The notes: a model not told the origin generated them from the sequence alone. DNA of 64,000 bases from Haematococcus lacustris (GCA_030144725.1 JASKMD010000023.1:527311-591310), one strand, 5' to 3'; numbered from the stretch's first letter, positions 1 to 13,896 are shown. Program-made: numbers and translations.

Positions 1-265
1 CAGCAAGGCTTGTTGGCGCTTTTCATACTGTTTGAAAGCTAAGTTTGCAGGTAACTAGAGTCGAGAGTGGACAGCGAGCCGACACATGAGGGGCCGTGGG
101 ACACCCGCCTTGTAACTCAAACTGCGGTGAACACCTCCTCACTTCCAGCCATGCGCAGCAACTATGTCATACTAGATGTAAGTAACCAACGAGTAACGAA
201 ACCCACGGGAGACACAGCATCAGGCTCGTTGGCTCACGTCATCGCAATTCGAGTAGACGGTCAGG
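1..265. other. 3' flank of the CCCH gene
   Basis: Sequence beyond the stop codon (minus strand, 266-268) of the CCCH zinc-finger gene. It probably holds that gene's 3' UTR. The Arg/Asp-rich reading continues for about 45 bases in another frame, so an alternative 3' exon is possible. Nothing else is recognised. Confidence 0.4.
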
Positions 266-935
266 TCATCGAGCTCGATCCCGACTTCTATCGCGGTCGC
301 GATCCCTACCCCGTTCGCGGCTGCGGTCGCGATCCCTGCCCCGGTCCCGGCCTCGATCCCGGTCTCTGTCTCTCTCGCGGTCCCTATCTCTGTCCCGGTC
401 GACCTCGCGCTCCCGCTCTCGATCGCGGTCTCTGTAATTTGCACCTTCACGGCGGTCCGCGGATCGGTCTGCATACCGTTTGTCCTTATCTGAAATGCTA
501 GCGCCTTGACCCGCAGCATCCCTGACCCCGCCGGCCCCGCCTTGGCCCCCTTGCCGTGCCACCTTCGCACCAGCTGCCGCACCGCCGCCTGCCGGGTGTC
601 CGGCAGTCGCGTTCGATCCGCCCCGGGTTCCAGGCATGTCGCCGCTCTCGCCGGGCACGTGTAAGAAACTGCACGTATCGCCCTTCCTACAGCCCAGTGC
701 GGTGTTAAAAAAGGCGCAGAGCCCACGCTTTCGGTTGACCGGCGTTGGAGTTGGTCCCGACCCGGGCCCTGACCCTGGGTTTGAGAGGCCGTTGCCACTG
801 TTCCCGCTGCTGTCATTTGGTCTGAGGAGGGCGGGAGGGGCAGGAGGGCCTGCTGGCGCAGAGGGGAGGTTGGGGGGGGGCTGGGAAGCCTGAGCCATGC
901 CAAGCCCTGCCATCCCCCCTCCCCTGTTGAACTGC

Positions 936-986
<51 letters not shown>

Positions 987-1560
987 ATCTGCATTTGCAG
1001 GTGCATCTGTTGCTGCAGGTGCTGCTGCTGTTGGAACATGGCCTGCATCTGCTGCTGCTGTTGCTGCTGCTGCATGAAAGCTGCTGCTGCCTCAGGGGGA
1101 AAACCTGGACCCATCATGCCCCATGGCTGGCCAGTAGCATGCATGCCTGCCATGTGACCTGGGAGGAATGCAGTGGAGGGGCCACCAAGCCCATGCAAGC
1201 CTGCCCCCATGTGCTGCTGCATGAGGCCAGCCATGCCATGGGGGAGAGGACCCGGGGGGGCAGGGCCAAGGGGAGGGGCAGGCACCCCTGGCAGCAGGCC
1301 CCCCCCTGGCCCACCACGACCCCCCATGGGGCCGCCATGCAGGTTAGCCCCCATGGGAGGGGGCCCAGGGGGAGGGGGGGGCTGCCCAGCAGGGGTAGGT
1401 TGGGATAGGCCATGCATGCCTGGGTGGTTGCCTGCTGCTGCTGCTGCTGCTGCTGCTTGGGGGGGTGGGGGGACCAGCATGGCCTGCAACCCCCCCTGCC
1501 CCTGCCCAGCCAGGGGTGGCTGCTGACTCTGTGGCACCCCTTGGGCAGCCTGCCCAGGAC

Positions 1561-1619
<59 letters not shown>

Positions 1620-2729
1620 CCCAGAGGGGGTGGGGGGGGGGGTCCTGGCTGGCTGGCTGCTGCTTGGCAAGGTGACCCCCCCTAGTGCTGGTGCCAGCTG
1701 AGCTAGCAGGGCCTGCAGTGGATTGTGGTATACCGCCCCCCCTGCCCCTGCTGCTGGGGCACCCCCGCCCCCCAATGGGCCCCCAGACCCAGACGAGTTC
1801 CCCCCCCCACCCTGACTGGAGGGAGGGGGGACCACAAGAGCAGGAGGGGGGGCTGACTGGGTCAAGGGGGCAGCGGAGGCAGGTGTGAGGGGAGGGGGTT
1901 GGTTGAAGTGGTTGGGGTGGTTGGGGGGTTGCATCCCGGCCAGTGCAGCCTGGGCCTGGGCCAGTGCTTGAGCCAGGGCATGACCTTGAGGCTGCGGGGG
2001 GGAAGGAGCGGGGGGCGGGGGGGCGGAACTGGGCCCATGACCATGCAAGGCGGCGGAGGAAGAGGTGGGAGCGAGAAGCGCTGAGGCCAAGCTTGCCAGG
2101 GCTTGGGACGAAGGCGGTGCAGCGGCTGGGGCAGCAGTGTGCTGCCCCTGCTGCTGCACCTGCTGCAGCTGCCCCTGCTGCCCTTGCCCCTGCTGCTGCT
2201 CCTGCTGCTGCTGCTGCCCTTGCCCCTGCTGTGCTGTGGGATGGCTCTGGGAGGATGTCCCCATCCCCTGCCCTGCCCCTGCCCCAGCCCCAGGTGGAGC
2301 AGCAGCTGAGGTAGCACTAGCCAGGCGGGACAACAGAGCCACCAGCTGGGCTGCACTCACATCCCCTGAGGGGGTGGCTGGAGGGGCAGGGGCAGCAGGG
2401 GGGCCAGAGCTGACCCCTGCCCCTACCCCTGACACACCCCCTGCCCCTTGCCCCTGCCACGCTGGCCCTGCCCCTGCTGCCCCTGCTGCCCCTGCTGCCC
2501 CTGCCCCTACTAGTGTTTGGTCAGGGTTGGGGGGTGCTGCCCCCAGGGTCCCAGAGGAGGGTGGGGAGGCAGTAGGGGCCGGGCCTGGTGTCAGCAGGGG
2601 GGAAGGCCGGGGTGGAGGTGGAGGTGGAGGTGGAGGTGGAGGAGCTCCAGCGCCCGCCCCACTGTTCAACGCTGATCCTGATGGCACTGCGGCGAGGGCC
2701 TTAACCTGCTGCTGCTGCTGCTGCTGCTG

Positions 2730-2760
<31 letters not shown>

Positions 2761-3383
2761 CCTTGCTGCTGCTGCTGCTGCTGCTGGGGCTTGTGGTTGG
2801 GGCGGGGTGGTGGGGGGGGGAGGGGGAGGGGGAGGGGGAGGGGTCATCCCCTGGGCCCCAGCCTTGGCCCCTTGCTGACCAGGGTGGGGTCCTTGATGGC
2901 TAGGCCCTGCCTGCTGCTGCTGCCCCTGCTGCCCCTGCCGCCCCACCTGCCCTGCCTGCTGCAGCAGCTGCTGATGCTGTGCAGAAGGCTTGGGGGGGGC
3001 CCAACTTGCCCCCCCCCCTGCAGCAGCAGCAGCATGGGTAGCAGCAGAGGCTTGCAGGCTGGAGGGCAATGGCTTGGTCAGGGGAGCTGCGTTTGCCTGC
3101 TGCTGCAGGACCTCCCCTGGAAGACTCACGCCATGGGTCTGCCGGGGCGGGGGCGGGGGTTGGGGTTGGGAGAAAAAGCCCCCTCCGGCTGCCTGCCCCG
3201 GGATTTGAACCTGGGTCTGCGACTGGGTCTGCGCCGCCACTAGACCCTGCAGTGCCGCCATCACTGAGGCCAAGCTGGCCTGACCCAAGACCCCCCCCCC
3301 TGCCCCTGCCGCCACCCCCTGCCCCCCTCCACTTCCAGCAGCTGTCAAGCCGGGCGCAGGTGCTGTGTTGCTCTGAGGCACTG

Positions 3384-3420
<37 letters not shown>

Positions 3421-5509
3421 CTGTCCATGCGCCAGCCCCTGGCCATTGGCCTGGACCTGCCCCAGCGCCTGACCCTGACCCTGACCCTGACCCTGACCCT
3501 GACCCTGGACCTGACCCTGGACCTGACCCTGGGCGGGCAGTTGTCCAGCCGACTGACTAGGCAGGTTCAAGGGGATGTTCGGGATAGCAGCCAGCTGCTC
3601 CGCAGTGATGGGGGGGTCTGGGTGGCTGGGGTCGGCAGGGTTCGGGGGGACGTGGGAGGGGGTGGGGTAGCAGGCAGCGGGCAGGGAGCGCGCTTTGACG
3701 GCCATGGCATGAGCTTCGCTGCTCTCTTCCCCCGCCACCACACCCCAGGCGGGGTCTAGGGTCAAGGGGGGTGGTTCCAGCCAGGGCAGGGTGGGTGTCA
3801 ACCGCTCCAACCGCTCCTGCATGGGTGCGCGTCATAAAACCACATCTGAAACACCAGCATTGCCACTGAGCCAGCCAATGTAGAAGACATGTCAATGACA
3901 CGCATTCATATCTTGCATGAAGAACAGTGTGTGAGACTCCGCATGATCAGACTGCTGACCTTCACTTTTTTTCCTTTCTGTCACTATGGGTCACGCTCAC
4001 ACCGGATTGGGTGTGAAAGGACTGCCTTGCATCACAAATAGCGCATTGGGATCAACTCCCAACTGGGATCCAATAGGGCCCTGACCCTGCTTGGTGGTGC
4101 CCCTGGCTGTTCCCCCGATGTGTGACCTTCATTGTGAGGTCCTAAGGGGGGGCGTGCCTCATCCCCTTCATGGGGCCGCACCTGACCATGACCTGACCAT
4201 GACCATGACCTGACCATGACCTGACCATGACCATGACCTGACCATGACCTGACCATGACCTGACCATGACCTGACCATGACCTGACCATGACCTGACCAT
4301 GACCTGACCATGACCTGACCATGACCTGACCATGACCTGACCATGACCTGACCATGACCTGACCATGACCTGACCACTGTGCAGTGCAAGGCCCTGACAA
4401 CCGCTTTCCGACCGTCCGACACAGCCACTATAATGTTCTAATGAAATTCTCATGGGTGCTTTCCCCTTTTTTTAAGGTATTTATTTACTAAAAAATGTTT
4501 TGTTTTAATATGGTGCAGAAAGAGATGCAGGGAAGGCCCCTGGAGGGCGGTCACACCTGCAACCCCTCACACATGTTTGTGTGGCACAACCCAGCCCAGC
4601 CCAGCCCCTTGTGAAATGCCCTTCCCTGGCTGCCCCAGCCGCAGCCACTGACCAGCATGCTGACCCGTTCGCGCTGCTCCTCCTCATGTTGCTTGTGGAT
4701 GGCCGCCCGCTCAATTTCATGCTCCCTCCTAGCAGCTGACTGGAAGCCAGGCACACGAGGGGCACCCCCCCCCGCCCCTCCCCCAGCCGCTGCCCCGGCC
4801 GCCCCCCCTCCCAAAGCCCCTGGGGCAGGGTGAGGGGCAGCGGCGGACACAACACCCACCCCCCCTACCCCACCCTGGCTGAGGCCGGCAGCCTTGGGTA
4901 TGCCACTGCTGCTGCTGCTGCTGCTGCTGCCTAGCTGGTCGCTGGGCGGCTGGCTTGGGGGTGGGGTCACAGCCAGCGGGTGACCCGGGGGGAGGCGGGG
5001 AGCAGGTACCTCGACTACGGCGTCCTTGGTTGCCGCCGCAGGGACCTCGTCCTGAAAGACAAGGTGGAGGTAGGCAGCTGGGCATCAGGGCCGCTAAGTA
5101 AGCTGTAGGTGGGTGGGCAGGCAGGTGGGCTGGCTAGTGGGCGGGCGGGCGGGCGGGCGGGCGGGGGGTGCAGGGGCAGGGGCATGCGAGCAGGCAGGTG
5201 GTAGGCAGGCAGGTAGGCAGCCTCGTCTCACCAGCAACAGTATGCTCACATACTTAATCCCACCGCACGAGAGCGTTCCCTGTGACGCCCTGAACCTGAC
5301 CCCAGCCCTGACCCTGACCCCAGCCCTGACCCCAGCCCCGTCCTTACCCCAGCCCCGCGCACCTTTCGAAACCATCGCACGGCTATGATCTGCCCCTCAT
5401 CCTCTGGCCAAGACACCCGTTTTCGCTTGGCGCCTGACTTTTTAGGCCGAGAGGTCCCAGGTTCGACTCCTGCTTCCCCGGCCGCCCCCTCCCCTCTTAG
5501 CGCCGCAGC
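266..5509 (-). CDS. CCCH zinc-finger protein with N-terminal RVxW motif (PNUTS / plant C3H6-like), 5' partial
   Basis: Multi-exon gene; the start codon lies in the N gap above 5,509. The first visible exon (5,363-5,509) encodes KRKRVSWPEDEGQ...VRWFRK and ends at AAAG|gtgcgc. KRVSW fits the (K/R)V-x-(F/W) PP1-docking consensus. A middle exon near 4,645-4,970 has an acidic/basic helix (ARREHEIERAAIHKQHEEEQ). The exon from about 3,815 down encodes TLPWLEPPPLTLDPAW, GEESSE and YPTPSHVPPNPA, a block I recognise from plant C3H6/C3H30-type proteins. Long Gln/Pro/Gly/Ala tracts follow. The last exon (below about 1,540) has one CX8CX5CX3H finger (CAFFNTALGCRKGDTC..LH) near 620-700 and an Arg/Asp/Ser tail. 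The frame changes near 1.55-1.68 kb and between 2.8 and 3.8 kb, from introns or homopolymer errors. A nuclear RNA-processing or PP1-scaffold role is inferred from the family. Confidence 0.75.
899..3420 (-). repeat. CAG/CTG trinucleotide tracts inside the CCCH gene
   Basis: Several long CAG runs (minus strand) lie at about 930-990, 1,045-1,090, 1,561-1,620, 2,710-2,790 and 3,388-3,420. In the inferred frames most read as polyglutamine, but because the frame shifts across the region some read as polyalanine. Assembly or sequencing indels here would move the apparent reading frame. Confidence 0.85.
4181..4375. repeat. 11-bp minisatellite (ACCTGACCATG)n in an intron
   Basis: About 17 tandem copies of an 11-bp unit, with a few units lengthened by ACCATG. 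It lies between inferred exons of the CCCH gene (about 4.64 kb and 3.82 kb), so it is probably intronic. All frames are open only because the unit lacks stop codons. Confidence 0.9.
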
Positions 5510-6009
5510 NNNNNNNNNNNNNNNNNNNNNNNNNNNNNNNNNNNNNNNNNNNNNNNNNNNNNNNNNNNNNNNNNNNNNNNNNNNNNNNNNNNNNNNNNNN
5601 NNNNNNNNNNNNNNNNNNNNNNNNNNNNNNNNNNNNNNNNNNNNNNNNNNNNNNNNNNNNNNNNNNNNNNNNNNNNNNNNNNNNNNNNNNNNNNNNNNNN
5701 NNNNNNNNNNNNNNNNNNNNNNNNNNNNNNNNNNNNNNNNNNNNNNNNNNNNNNNNNNNNNNNNNNNNNNNNNNNNNNNNNNNNNNNNNNNNNNNNNNNN
5801 NNNNNNNNNNNNNNNNNNNNNNNNNNNNNNNNNNNNNNNNNNNNNNNNNNNNNNNNNNNNNNNNNNNNNNNNNNNNNNNNNNNNNNNNNNNNNNNNNNNN
5901 NNNNNNNNNNNNNNNNNNNNNNNNNNNNNNNNNNNNNNNNNNNNNNNNNNNNNNNNNNNNNNNNNNNNNNNNNNNNNNNNNNNNNNNNNNNNNNNNNNNN
6001 NNNNNNNNN
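5510..6009. other. Assembly gap, exactly 500 N
   Basis: Five hundred Ns, evidently a placeholder of unknown true size. It hides the 5' end of the CCCH gene and the 3' end of the VPS13-like gene, both on the minus strand. Whether the two flanks are really adjacent cannot be told from the sequence. Confidence 1.
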
Positions 6010-9000
6010 CTGGCCCGATGTGTGTGATGATGGGTGTAGTATTCAAGGTGTGGGTCGAGGGTCACACAACACAGGGCTCGCGGAGAACAAGAGAGGGCCA
6101 TGTGAGGCATGCTCAGGTGGGAACAGATATGCTGACAATGGGCCAGGTGCCGCTACACGAGTGTACAGTGTGAGTGTCAGTGGAATCACACCACTACCGG
6201 TTGGGTGACAGTGGTGGCAGTGGTGCAGTGGGTGGGTGCAGTCCGCGAACCCACCTGCCAAGCCCAAGGCTCCAGCACCGGCTCCCAACCCAGCCGCTTG
6301 ACGTTGAAAACCTGCGCCTGCAGTTCCCCTCCACACGTCAGGTGCAGGGACGGGCCATAGTCTGCGGATGACCCGTCCCCACCAAGAACCATGTGAGCAT
6401 TCTGGCACTGGGGCAGCGGATGCTGCTCCTCCTGATGCTGCCAGGCGCTTGTGGGTCGCGCTTGCATCCCCCGCTGACCAGCTGGGTAGCGGTCTGAGTC
6501 AGGGGCAGTGCTGCCTCGTGCAATTGGCTCGAGGGAGGCGTTTGCATGCACTCCTGCTGCCTGCCCTGCTTCCCCGAGGAGGAGGGCTGCAGGGAGGAGG
6601 ATGGTAGCCTCGAGCTTCAGGGAGCTGAGGCGGGCTTCCAGGAGGGGGACAGCTGCTCCCTGGGCTTCGCAACTCGCGAGCACTCCGACTTTGCGCACCA
6701 TGACACCCAGCAGTACTGCGGAGGCAAGGGGTCAGGAGCCAGCTTAGTCAGCTGTGCAGAGGAAGGGGCGTGCTGGGCAGGGGCCAGCTGTGACCACAGC
6801 AGCTGCGCCTGAAGCCAACATGACTGCCGCTGAGACATTGCCAAACTTACCTAGTACAAGGGCCTGTGCCAGCATCCCAAGATGGTAGTGAGAGTGTGTA
6901 GAGGAGCATGATCCCAGGAACGTGAGGATCCCAAGGTGGTCGTGAGTACATGAGCATTAGTCCACGAACGTGTGTGGGTGTTTTGCAACAGTGCCTAACG
7001 GGGAACGCCTTGTGTACAAATCCCCTTGTGGTTATGGTTACATGCTGAGCCGGTGTTTTGCAAATCTCAACTTCTTAACTCCCAACCCTCACAGGTGCTT
7101 CAGCAGCCCCTGAGCCCAGTACCATTGAAGGGTCTGCACCAATACGTTTGACGTCCCGACCCCTCACGACCTACCGATGACTGGTGCCCATTCTTCGCCA
7201 CGCCCCTGACCTCGCGCCCCGGGTAGCTTGCCTCCAGCGCGGCTTGAATCCAGCCTCCAAGGCTCATAAACGACGGAGCCGAGCTTCCCCGAAGCGACGC
7301 TAACCTGAGACCCTCGGCGCAACATGGCGCTAGAGGACCACTCCCTGCTCAAGCGAGCTCCATGGCCTCGCACACCCCCTGCCCCGCTGGCTTTGCTCCA
7401 TGCCTGGCTATCCCAGCCGCTTGTGATGCGATGGAGGCTGGCCCTCCTCGTAGCTGGTGCCAGTGGTTGCGGCGCGAGCCCAGCCGGTGCAGATGCGTCT
7501 GCGGGGTCGCCTTCAGAGCCGTACACAGATGCCATGCTGCTGTTGCCACCACACTCGGCCCCTTTTTCCATCTCACACTGTTGAGCCGCATGCAGCCCGG
7601 CTTGGACCGCTGCTGCGAAACAAATGGCAGATTCCAGGCCGTGCTGGGCAGCATACAGAGAGACATCGCCCACTGCCACATCCACCTTCACGTCACAGGC
7701 TGAAGGTGGGGTGCACAGGGATGCGCTGGAGGCAGAGGGGCAAGCGCGAGGACAGGGTTCCTGAGCCGGGCTGGCTGGAGGGCTTGAAGGCTGCCGAGGC
7801 TGCTTGAGAGGGAGCATCACCGCCACCTCAACGCAGGCCAGGTGCATCAAAGGTGCTTCTCGCGTCACCTCTGCATCCCAGCTCGCAGTACCAACCTCAG
7901 GCGATGGCCCAAGCACGCCCTCGACCAGCTTAGCCTTGCCCTGGCCCGCATGGAGGGACAGTGTGCCGACTGACAACGTGGCAGCTGGCAGCGACAGGTG
8001 CGCCACCTCGAGTCGCCCCTGAGGGCCTCGACCTTCGAGGGATGCCGTGAGGGTCAAGTGCAGACTGGCCACCGGCGTCTGCCACCTGGCCATGCCACCG
8101 CGGCTTAGCAGGCTGACAGAGGTGTCTCGACCCGGCGGGGCGGGGTACAGCATCAGGTGCACGCTCGGCACATGCAGCTGCATGCCGCGAAGCCCGAGTT
8201 GTACGTCAAAGCTAGGAAGTGCAGGAGGCTCCTGTGCTGTCCTGTTGTCATCCCCGTGTGGCAGTGGCAGCGAGAGATGGGTAGGAGCGGTCTGGGCAGT
8301 GAGTAGAGGGCTGTGCGTGGGCGCTGGGACAGGAGCAGCTGAAGGAGGGGTTGCGGGAGCAGGCGCAAAGTTCTCAAGCTGGGCTGTAAATGGCAGCAAG
8401 CTCTGCGTGGCCTCCTCCCAGCCTGTGCTCGAGGCCAAGATGTGAAGGCCATGCAGTTGAAGAGCCGCAGATGGAAGAGCGGCGAAGCGGGGACGACTAC
8501 TTTGCCGGCTGGTCGGCAGCTTTTCATCAGGCATCCCCTGGCCTGAACTCCCCTCGAGCTCCTCAGCTGACTCTACAGCGGCTGCACTCAACCAAGGCCC
8601 TGCCCCGAGCCCTGCTGACCCGCCTGCTTCTCCAACTGGCGTGTTGGCGCTGGGTGCTTCTGCCTGCCAGCTCAGCTCCACACTGACCCCTGTGGCAGGC
8701 AGCTGACTCCCGTTAGACTCCTTGCTCGAAATGCCACCGCCATTGACCTCCCAGGCGCTGCCTGAAGCAGACAGATGCGACGCCTTCCCCTGGCACTGCT
8801 CCCGTGTACGCTCACAAGGCCCTGGGGCCGACCCTCTCGCCTCATCCTTGGACCAGGGCTCGAGCAACTCCCTGCCCTTGGTTGGGTTCAAGCCACTGAA
8901 CTGGCCCACGAAGAGCAGCAGCAGGCTGGGCTGCAGCTGCCGGACATCCAGCACGCACGGGGCCAGGCTGGATACATCCTCGAGGCTTGGGTTTGTAGGC

Positions 9001-12000
9001 TTGCAGCTGCTAGGCCTGCCTTGCTGCCCCACCCAGCCCCTCCACGCCACCTCCGCTCCTGCTCGCAGCTGCCCGTTTGTCAATGTGCCCAGCTCACTGT
9101 CAAGCCGCTGTGACGTCCCTGCTGGGCGCCACGCTTGGTCAGACGCATGGACTCCAAAGTCTGACCCAGCCAGGCTTGGGCTGCATCCCGCCCCACCCTC
9201 CCGTAATCCCAACTCCCCGCCACCCAGTGCCCACCCCAGGTGCCGCCCGTCCTCCCCTGCCCTGCCTCGCGTTCCCATGCGGCCGTCACCCTCGCTCTCG
9301 TGGCTTGAACTCGACCCACTGGATCCACCCGAGGCAGAAGCCATGGCTGGATCCCAGCCCACAGACCCCTGGCTGCTTTCCTCGCTCATGGAGTAGAAGT
9401 CGAGGTGGTCTTCGAGGTCGACCTCGTCGGCTTCTGCCCTGGCCAGGCAGTCTTCCGCGAGCCGTGCCAAGTCCTGCATGCCAGCCAGCATCCCGCCGCC
9501 CGCGCGTGCGCGGAAGCTGCGGCACAGAGCGCCTGACGTACCTTGTGCGACCACCTGCACGCAATGCACCCGCCAGCACCAAGCAAGCAGGACTGCAATT
9601 ACACATCAGTCAATTCGTCGATAACAATGCCACCATTCTCTAGTGTACAGTGACTTTGGTTGCTGGCATGGTAGTGTGATAGTCTGGCGATGCACTGGGT
9701 GAATGCTGAGTTTTAAGGATTTGCACCAAGCACTAGACAGCCACACACAGCCACGAGCCCTAGACAGTCACACACAGCCACAGCTGTAAGACTGACCAAG
9801 GGGTGCATGACACGATAGCCCCATCCTTTCTTACTCTACTCTGGCTCATGGAAGTCAGTGTCGTGGACACTACCACCACCTGTGTGGACACTGCCACCGT
9901 GAGATGCGCTGTGGAGTTGCACGTACCAGGCTGCCCAGTGCATCAGTGCTGCTGGGCGGAGACCTGCCCAGCGCCTCAATGGGTGGGTGCGAGCGCGCGA
10001 AGCCAGCCGACACAACCACCTCCGCTCCTGCAGCCCTGCTCCGCCCTGTCGCCGTGGCTCTAGCGGTGGACATGCCTTTACATACTGCCCCTGACCCTGC
10101 TGCCATAAGAGCTGAAGGGGAGAGGGGCGTAAGATGGGGCTGGGTCAGTGCACGAGGAGCGTGGGAGGGCAAGGGCAATGCGGCGAAGTCGAACCCCTGT
10201 GCTGGAGGGCTGGGTGGGCTAAGGCCAGGGTCACTTGGCAGGTGTGAGCCGGCAGCGGCAGGGAGGCTGCTCGTAGAAGCGTCGAGTTGCTGGCTGCTCT
10301 GCTGCTGCTGCTGCTGCTGCTGCAGAGGTCGGGTGAAGGCACCACTGCGACAGCCACCAACCTGATACGGGGGATGCTGTTCGGTGGACTCCACAAAGCG
10401 TGAGAGGGTGGGGCTGGATGCAAAGGGAGGCATCCGTGAGGAGCCTTCTAGCACAGCCTCGACCCTGTCCCTAGCTTGCCCATCGACCCCTACAAGAGGA
10501 GGCGCAGCAGGTGTGACCAGCAGCACAGCTTTTCCGCTCTGGTCAGCCTGCGGGTTCGCCATGCACGACCCAGGAGCCCGTTCCCCTCGACCTCCACGCC
10601 CCCCTCCACCAACTCCCGACCCCACCCAGCCACTGTCTCGCCCCACACACCCGTCGGTGAGAGCAGCCAGACACGTCAAAGCCGTGATGGGGATGCCCAA
10701 AGACCGCGTTTCTTCACCTGTGCTTCTGGTTAGGCCAGCGTCGTTTGCAGGGCAGGCAGGTGTTGCGGTGCAGCTGTCAGGTTGTAGCCGGGCGGGCGGC
10801 GGCGACAGCCCATGAGGGTGGGGTTCTAGGCCCGGCCACTGTGCTGCAGCTGGCTGCACCAAGCTCACGCTGAGCTCACGCCAGTGCACGCTGGCTGACA
10901 CATCAGTAGCCATGGCATTCCTTTCGTGGGAGATAAGCTGGCTCATCTCGAGGTTCTCTCGAGGCTCGTGAGTCTGCCGTGGTGTCAATGTCACGGGATG
11001 CTCGAGAGGGTTCCGGCAGCTAGCTGTGAGCTGGATGTCCTGCCAGGCCAGCTGCACCCATTCTTGAGCAGCCTGGCGCCAGCAAGACTCGAGCCTTACG
11101 ACCACGCTTGCAACACGAGCAGTGAGGGTGAAGGGTGGTGGTAGAGGAGGACTAGGGATGCTGTCAAGAGGGGCTGTTGGCGGTTCAGCCAACCTGCAGG
11201 CATCGGGCGCTTCTGCTGTTGTTGATGTTGATGATGCCTGGGCTGTGGCTGCTGCCAGGTTCGTTGCATGCAGAGCTGCAGGGGCAAGGGTCCCTTGCAA
11301 CACCGCACCCTCGCGTGTGGGGGGCCTGGGTTTTTTGCCTTCGTGGTCCGCGACTGCTAGAGCTACGCGTCCTGTTGAGGCCATGCGCTTGGGTGAGGCC
11401 AAGGTCGTGACCCCTATTGCTGGCAGTGGGGCTGGGGCCAGCAGAGGCTGCAAGGCAGTTGCCAAGATGGCCAGCTGCTGCCCTTTCACAGTCAGCTGGA
11501 TCACGCCTATTTCCAGGCTGAGCTCAGGGGCAGGGGCTGATAGCAAAGCTGGCGGCAGTGCAGGCTGGAGCTCGTCATAGGGGAGAGGAGGAGGAGGAGA
11601 AGGAGGGGTAGTGCGCGAGGCAGCAGCAGCTGGAGCCGGAGCAGGAGAGGGAGAAGGAATCGTGGCGGAGTAAGGGCCAGGCAAATCTGGGGTGGAAGGA
11701 GTGGGGGACGGAGAGAGGGGGTGCTTGACCGCAGGTGCATGAGGGCAACGCGAGCGGTGACGCTCCATCAGGGTGACTGAGGGCAGCACGAGGAGGGGAG
11801 TGAGCAGGGATGCCCCAGGCTGTGTCGCCACACATAGCATGAGGTGGCGCAGCACAACCAACGGCTGCTCACTCCTGCCCACTGCTTCTGCTGCTCCTGG
11901 CGTGACCGCTGATGCCCCGGGTGCAGGTTCTAGGGAGAATGGCAGGCACACTTGGGCATGGTGAAGGGCCAACAGGGCATGACACTGCCAAGCAGGCCCT

Positions 12001-13896
12001 GAACCTGCCCCCCACCCCACCTCCCCAAGCCCAGTCCCGGCACCGGCAACACTGCTGAGCGCTGACTTACGCTGCCCTCCACCACGGAGCCCAGAAGGGC
12101 TTTGCGTGGGCCATGCTGCAGCCTGCCAGCCACCGCCCTGCTGCTGAAGCTGCTCCAGAAGTGAGGGTTGTAAGCGGAAGGGCTGGCTGGGCAATGTGCA
12201 GCAAGCGAGTGCCAGTACTGCCACATCGTGTAGCTGGACGTCCAGCGTTACCAGTGGCGGGAGCTCAGGCATAGTAGCAGCAGGAGCACTGCTCGCATCC
12301 ACATCAACAAGAGCTTGACCGACCCCCGTCTGTGCTTGTGTGTCATGTTCGAGGCTAGTGGAAGACTGCTTCGCAAGAGCCGCGGCTGACTGTGCCTTGC
12401 TGCTTTCGCTGGGCTGCATCGCGTCCTGGATGGCCTGGGCCAGACCAAGACCCAGCACCAGGTGCCAGATGGACACCTGGATGTGGGTGGAAGTAGCCAC
12501 TGGCGCATGGGGTGCTGTCGGCACTGTTGTGGCTGGGGTAGCCAGGTCGCGAGGCACTGGGTGGGGCTGCGGTGAAGGCTGGGTGGCATGCTGAGTGGTG
12601 AGGGAGAATGGCTGAACGTTGGTGCCTGGGTGTAGGGGCTGGGTAGGCTGGGGCTGCGTGGTGACCATTGGGCCCGTAGGATGCGTGGGCTGTTGGGTGA
12701 CTGAAAAAGACAGCCTAGCCACTGCTCCGCCCGGCCGACCTGCTCCTGCGCCGCCTGCGAACACGCCAACTTGATCCGGATAGCCCACCAGCCGCACGTC
12801 ACGAACCTCCCCGACAGCTTGGCTTAGCGACCCTGGGCCTGCGCTGTTGGCGCGAACCTCAACGACCCCAACTGACAACTGACGAGCGACAGTGAGCGCT
12901 GGCTGTAGAGGGTGTGGCGAACGTCCGCGTGAAGCAGCGCAGCTGGCGAGCAGGCTTTGCAAGCGTAGCTCCAGCAGGACAGCACGAGCTTTGACTGCAG
13001 GCCCACGTGTCGACACGGCGGCATGCAGCGCAACAAACGAAACTCTGGCTAACTGGACGCAAGGCGGGGCCTTCCTCGCGTTTCCAGGGCTTTGGGATAT
13101 TGTAGCCGCGGTCCGGGGAGTCGCGCGGCTGCGTCTCCGACCAGTCGAGTGGCGCTCCGCGGAGCGCTGGCAGGGTTGGGAGGCAGGCATGTCGTCTAGC
13201 AGGGTGAGGGATAAGGGCAGCAGATCAAGCTGCAGGTCTGCAGAAAACTGCGACGGGCTAGCCGGGCTGGCAGGTGCTGGCAGTGCAGGCGGAGAGGCCT
13301 CCTCCAGGGCGCGGCTTACCGAAGCAACCACCAGCTGGAACGCAGCGAGCGTGCCAATTCTCAGCTCGGCTTCCCCCATCCCGCCCAGTTGCAGCCCAAG
13401 CCGCACATTGGGCAGGCTCGTATCGAACGCCAGCCGATTGCTTGCGAGCGCAACGGAGAGCGTGAGGGGGCTCGACAACAGGGACTGTAACGGCCGCGTG
13501 CTGTTAGCTCCCTCGCGTTCTGTGGGCACCGGACCGCATGTCACGTCGGTGGTCACACGGCGCATCACTCTTCCAGGCAAGTCTTCAGTCGCACGGCGCG
13601 CCGCAAGGGGCATTGCGCCCGGAGTGTGTGAGGCTGAGAGTGAGGGGACCTGGGTAGCAGCGGACTTCAGCTCCAGGGAAGATCGCGAGGGAGGCAGGAC
13701 GGGAAGGGATGGCCCTTGCAGCTGCATGCTGGAGATGAAGGTGTGACTGTGGCTGCGGGACATGCCCTGGTGCTGGGCGCAAGACAAGGGCCCTCCGCCC
13801 GCTTCCTTTAGCGGCCCGCGAGCCAAAGACACCCCTATTGCCCCAACTCTGGGCTCCCCTCCGCGAGGATTTGCTGCCAAAGGCTCTATCACTCCG

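Noticed and set aside
897..1675. Poly-Cys and poly-Leu plus-strand frames over the CAG tracts
   Set aside because: Shadows of minus-strand polyQ coding; no other gene signals.
4142..4453. SGHGQVMVRSW repeat protein on the minus strand
   Set aside because: Translation of an 11-bp minisatellite in a likely intron, open in three frames.
5440..5490. Complete tRNA gene around the GGTTCGACTCC word
   Set aside because: The T-arm pairs only in part, and no acceptor stem, D-arm or proper anticodon arm could be folded; the segment reads as coding exon.
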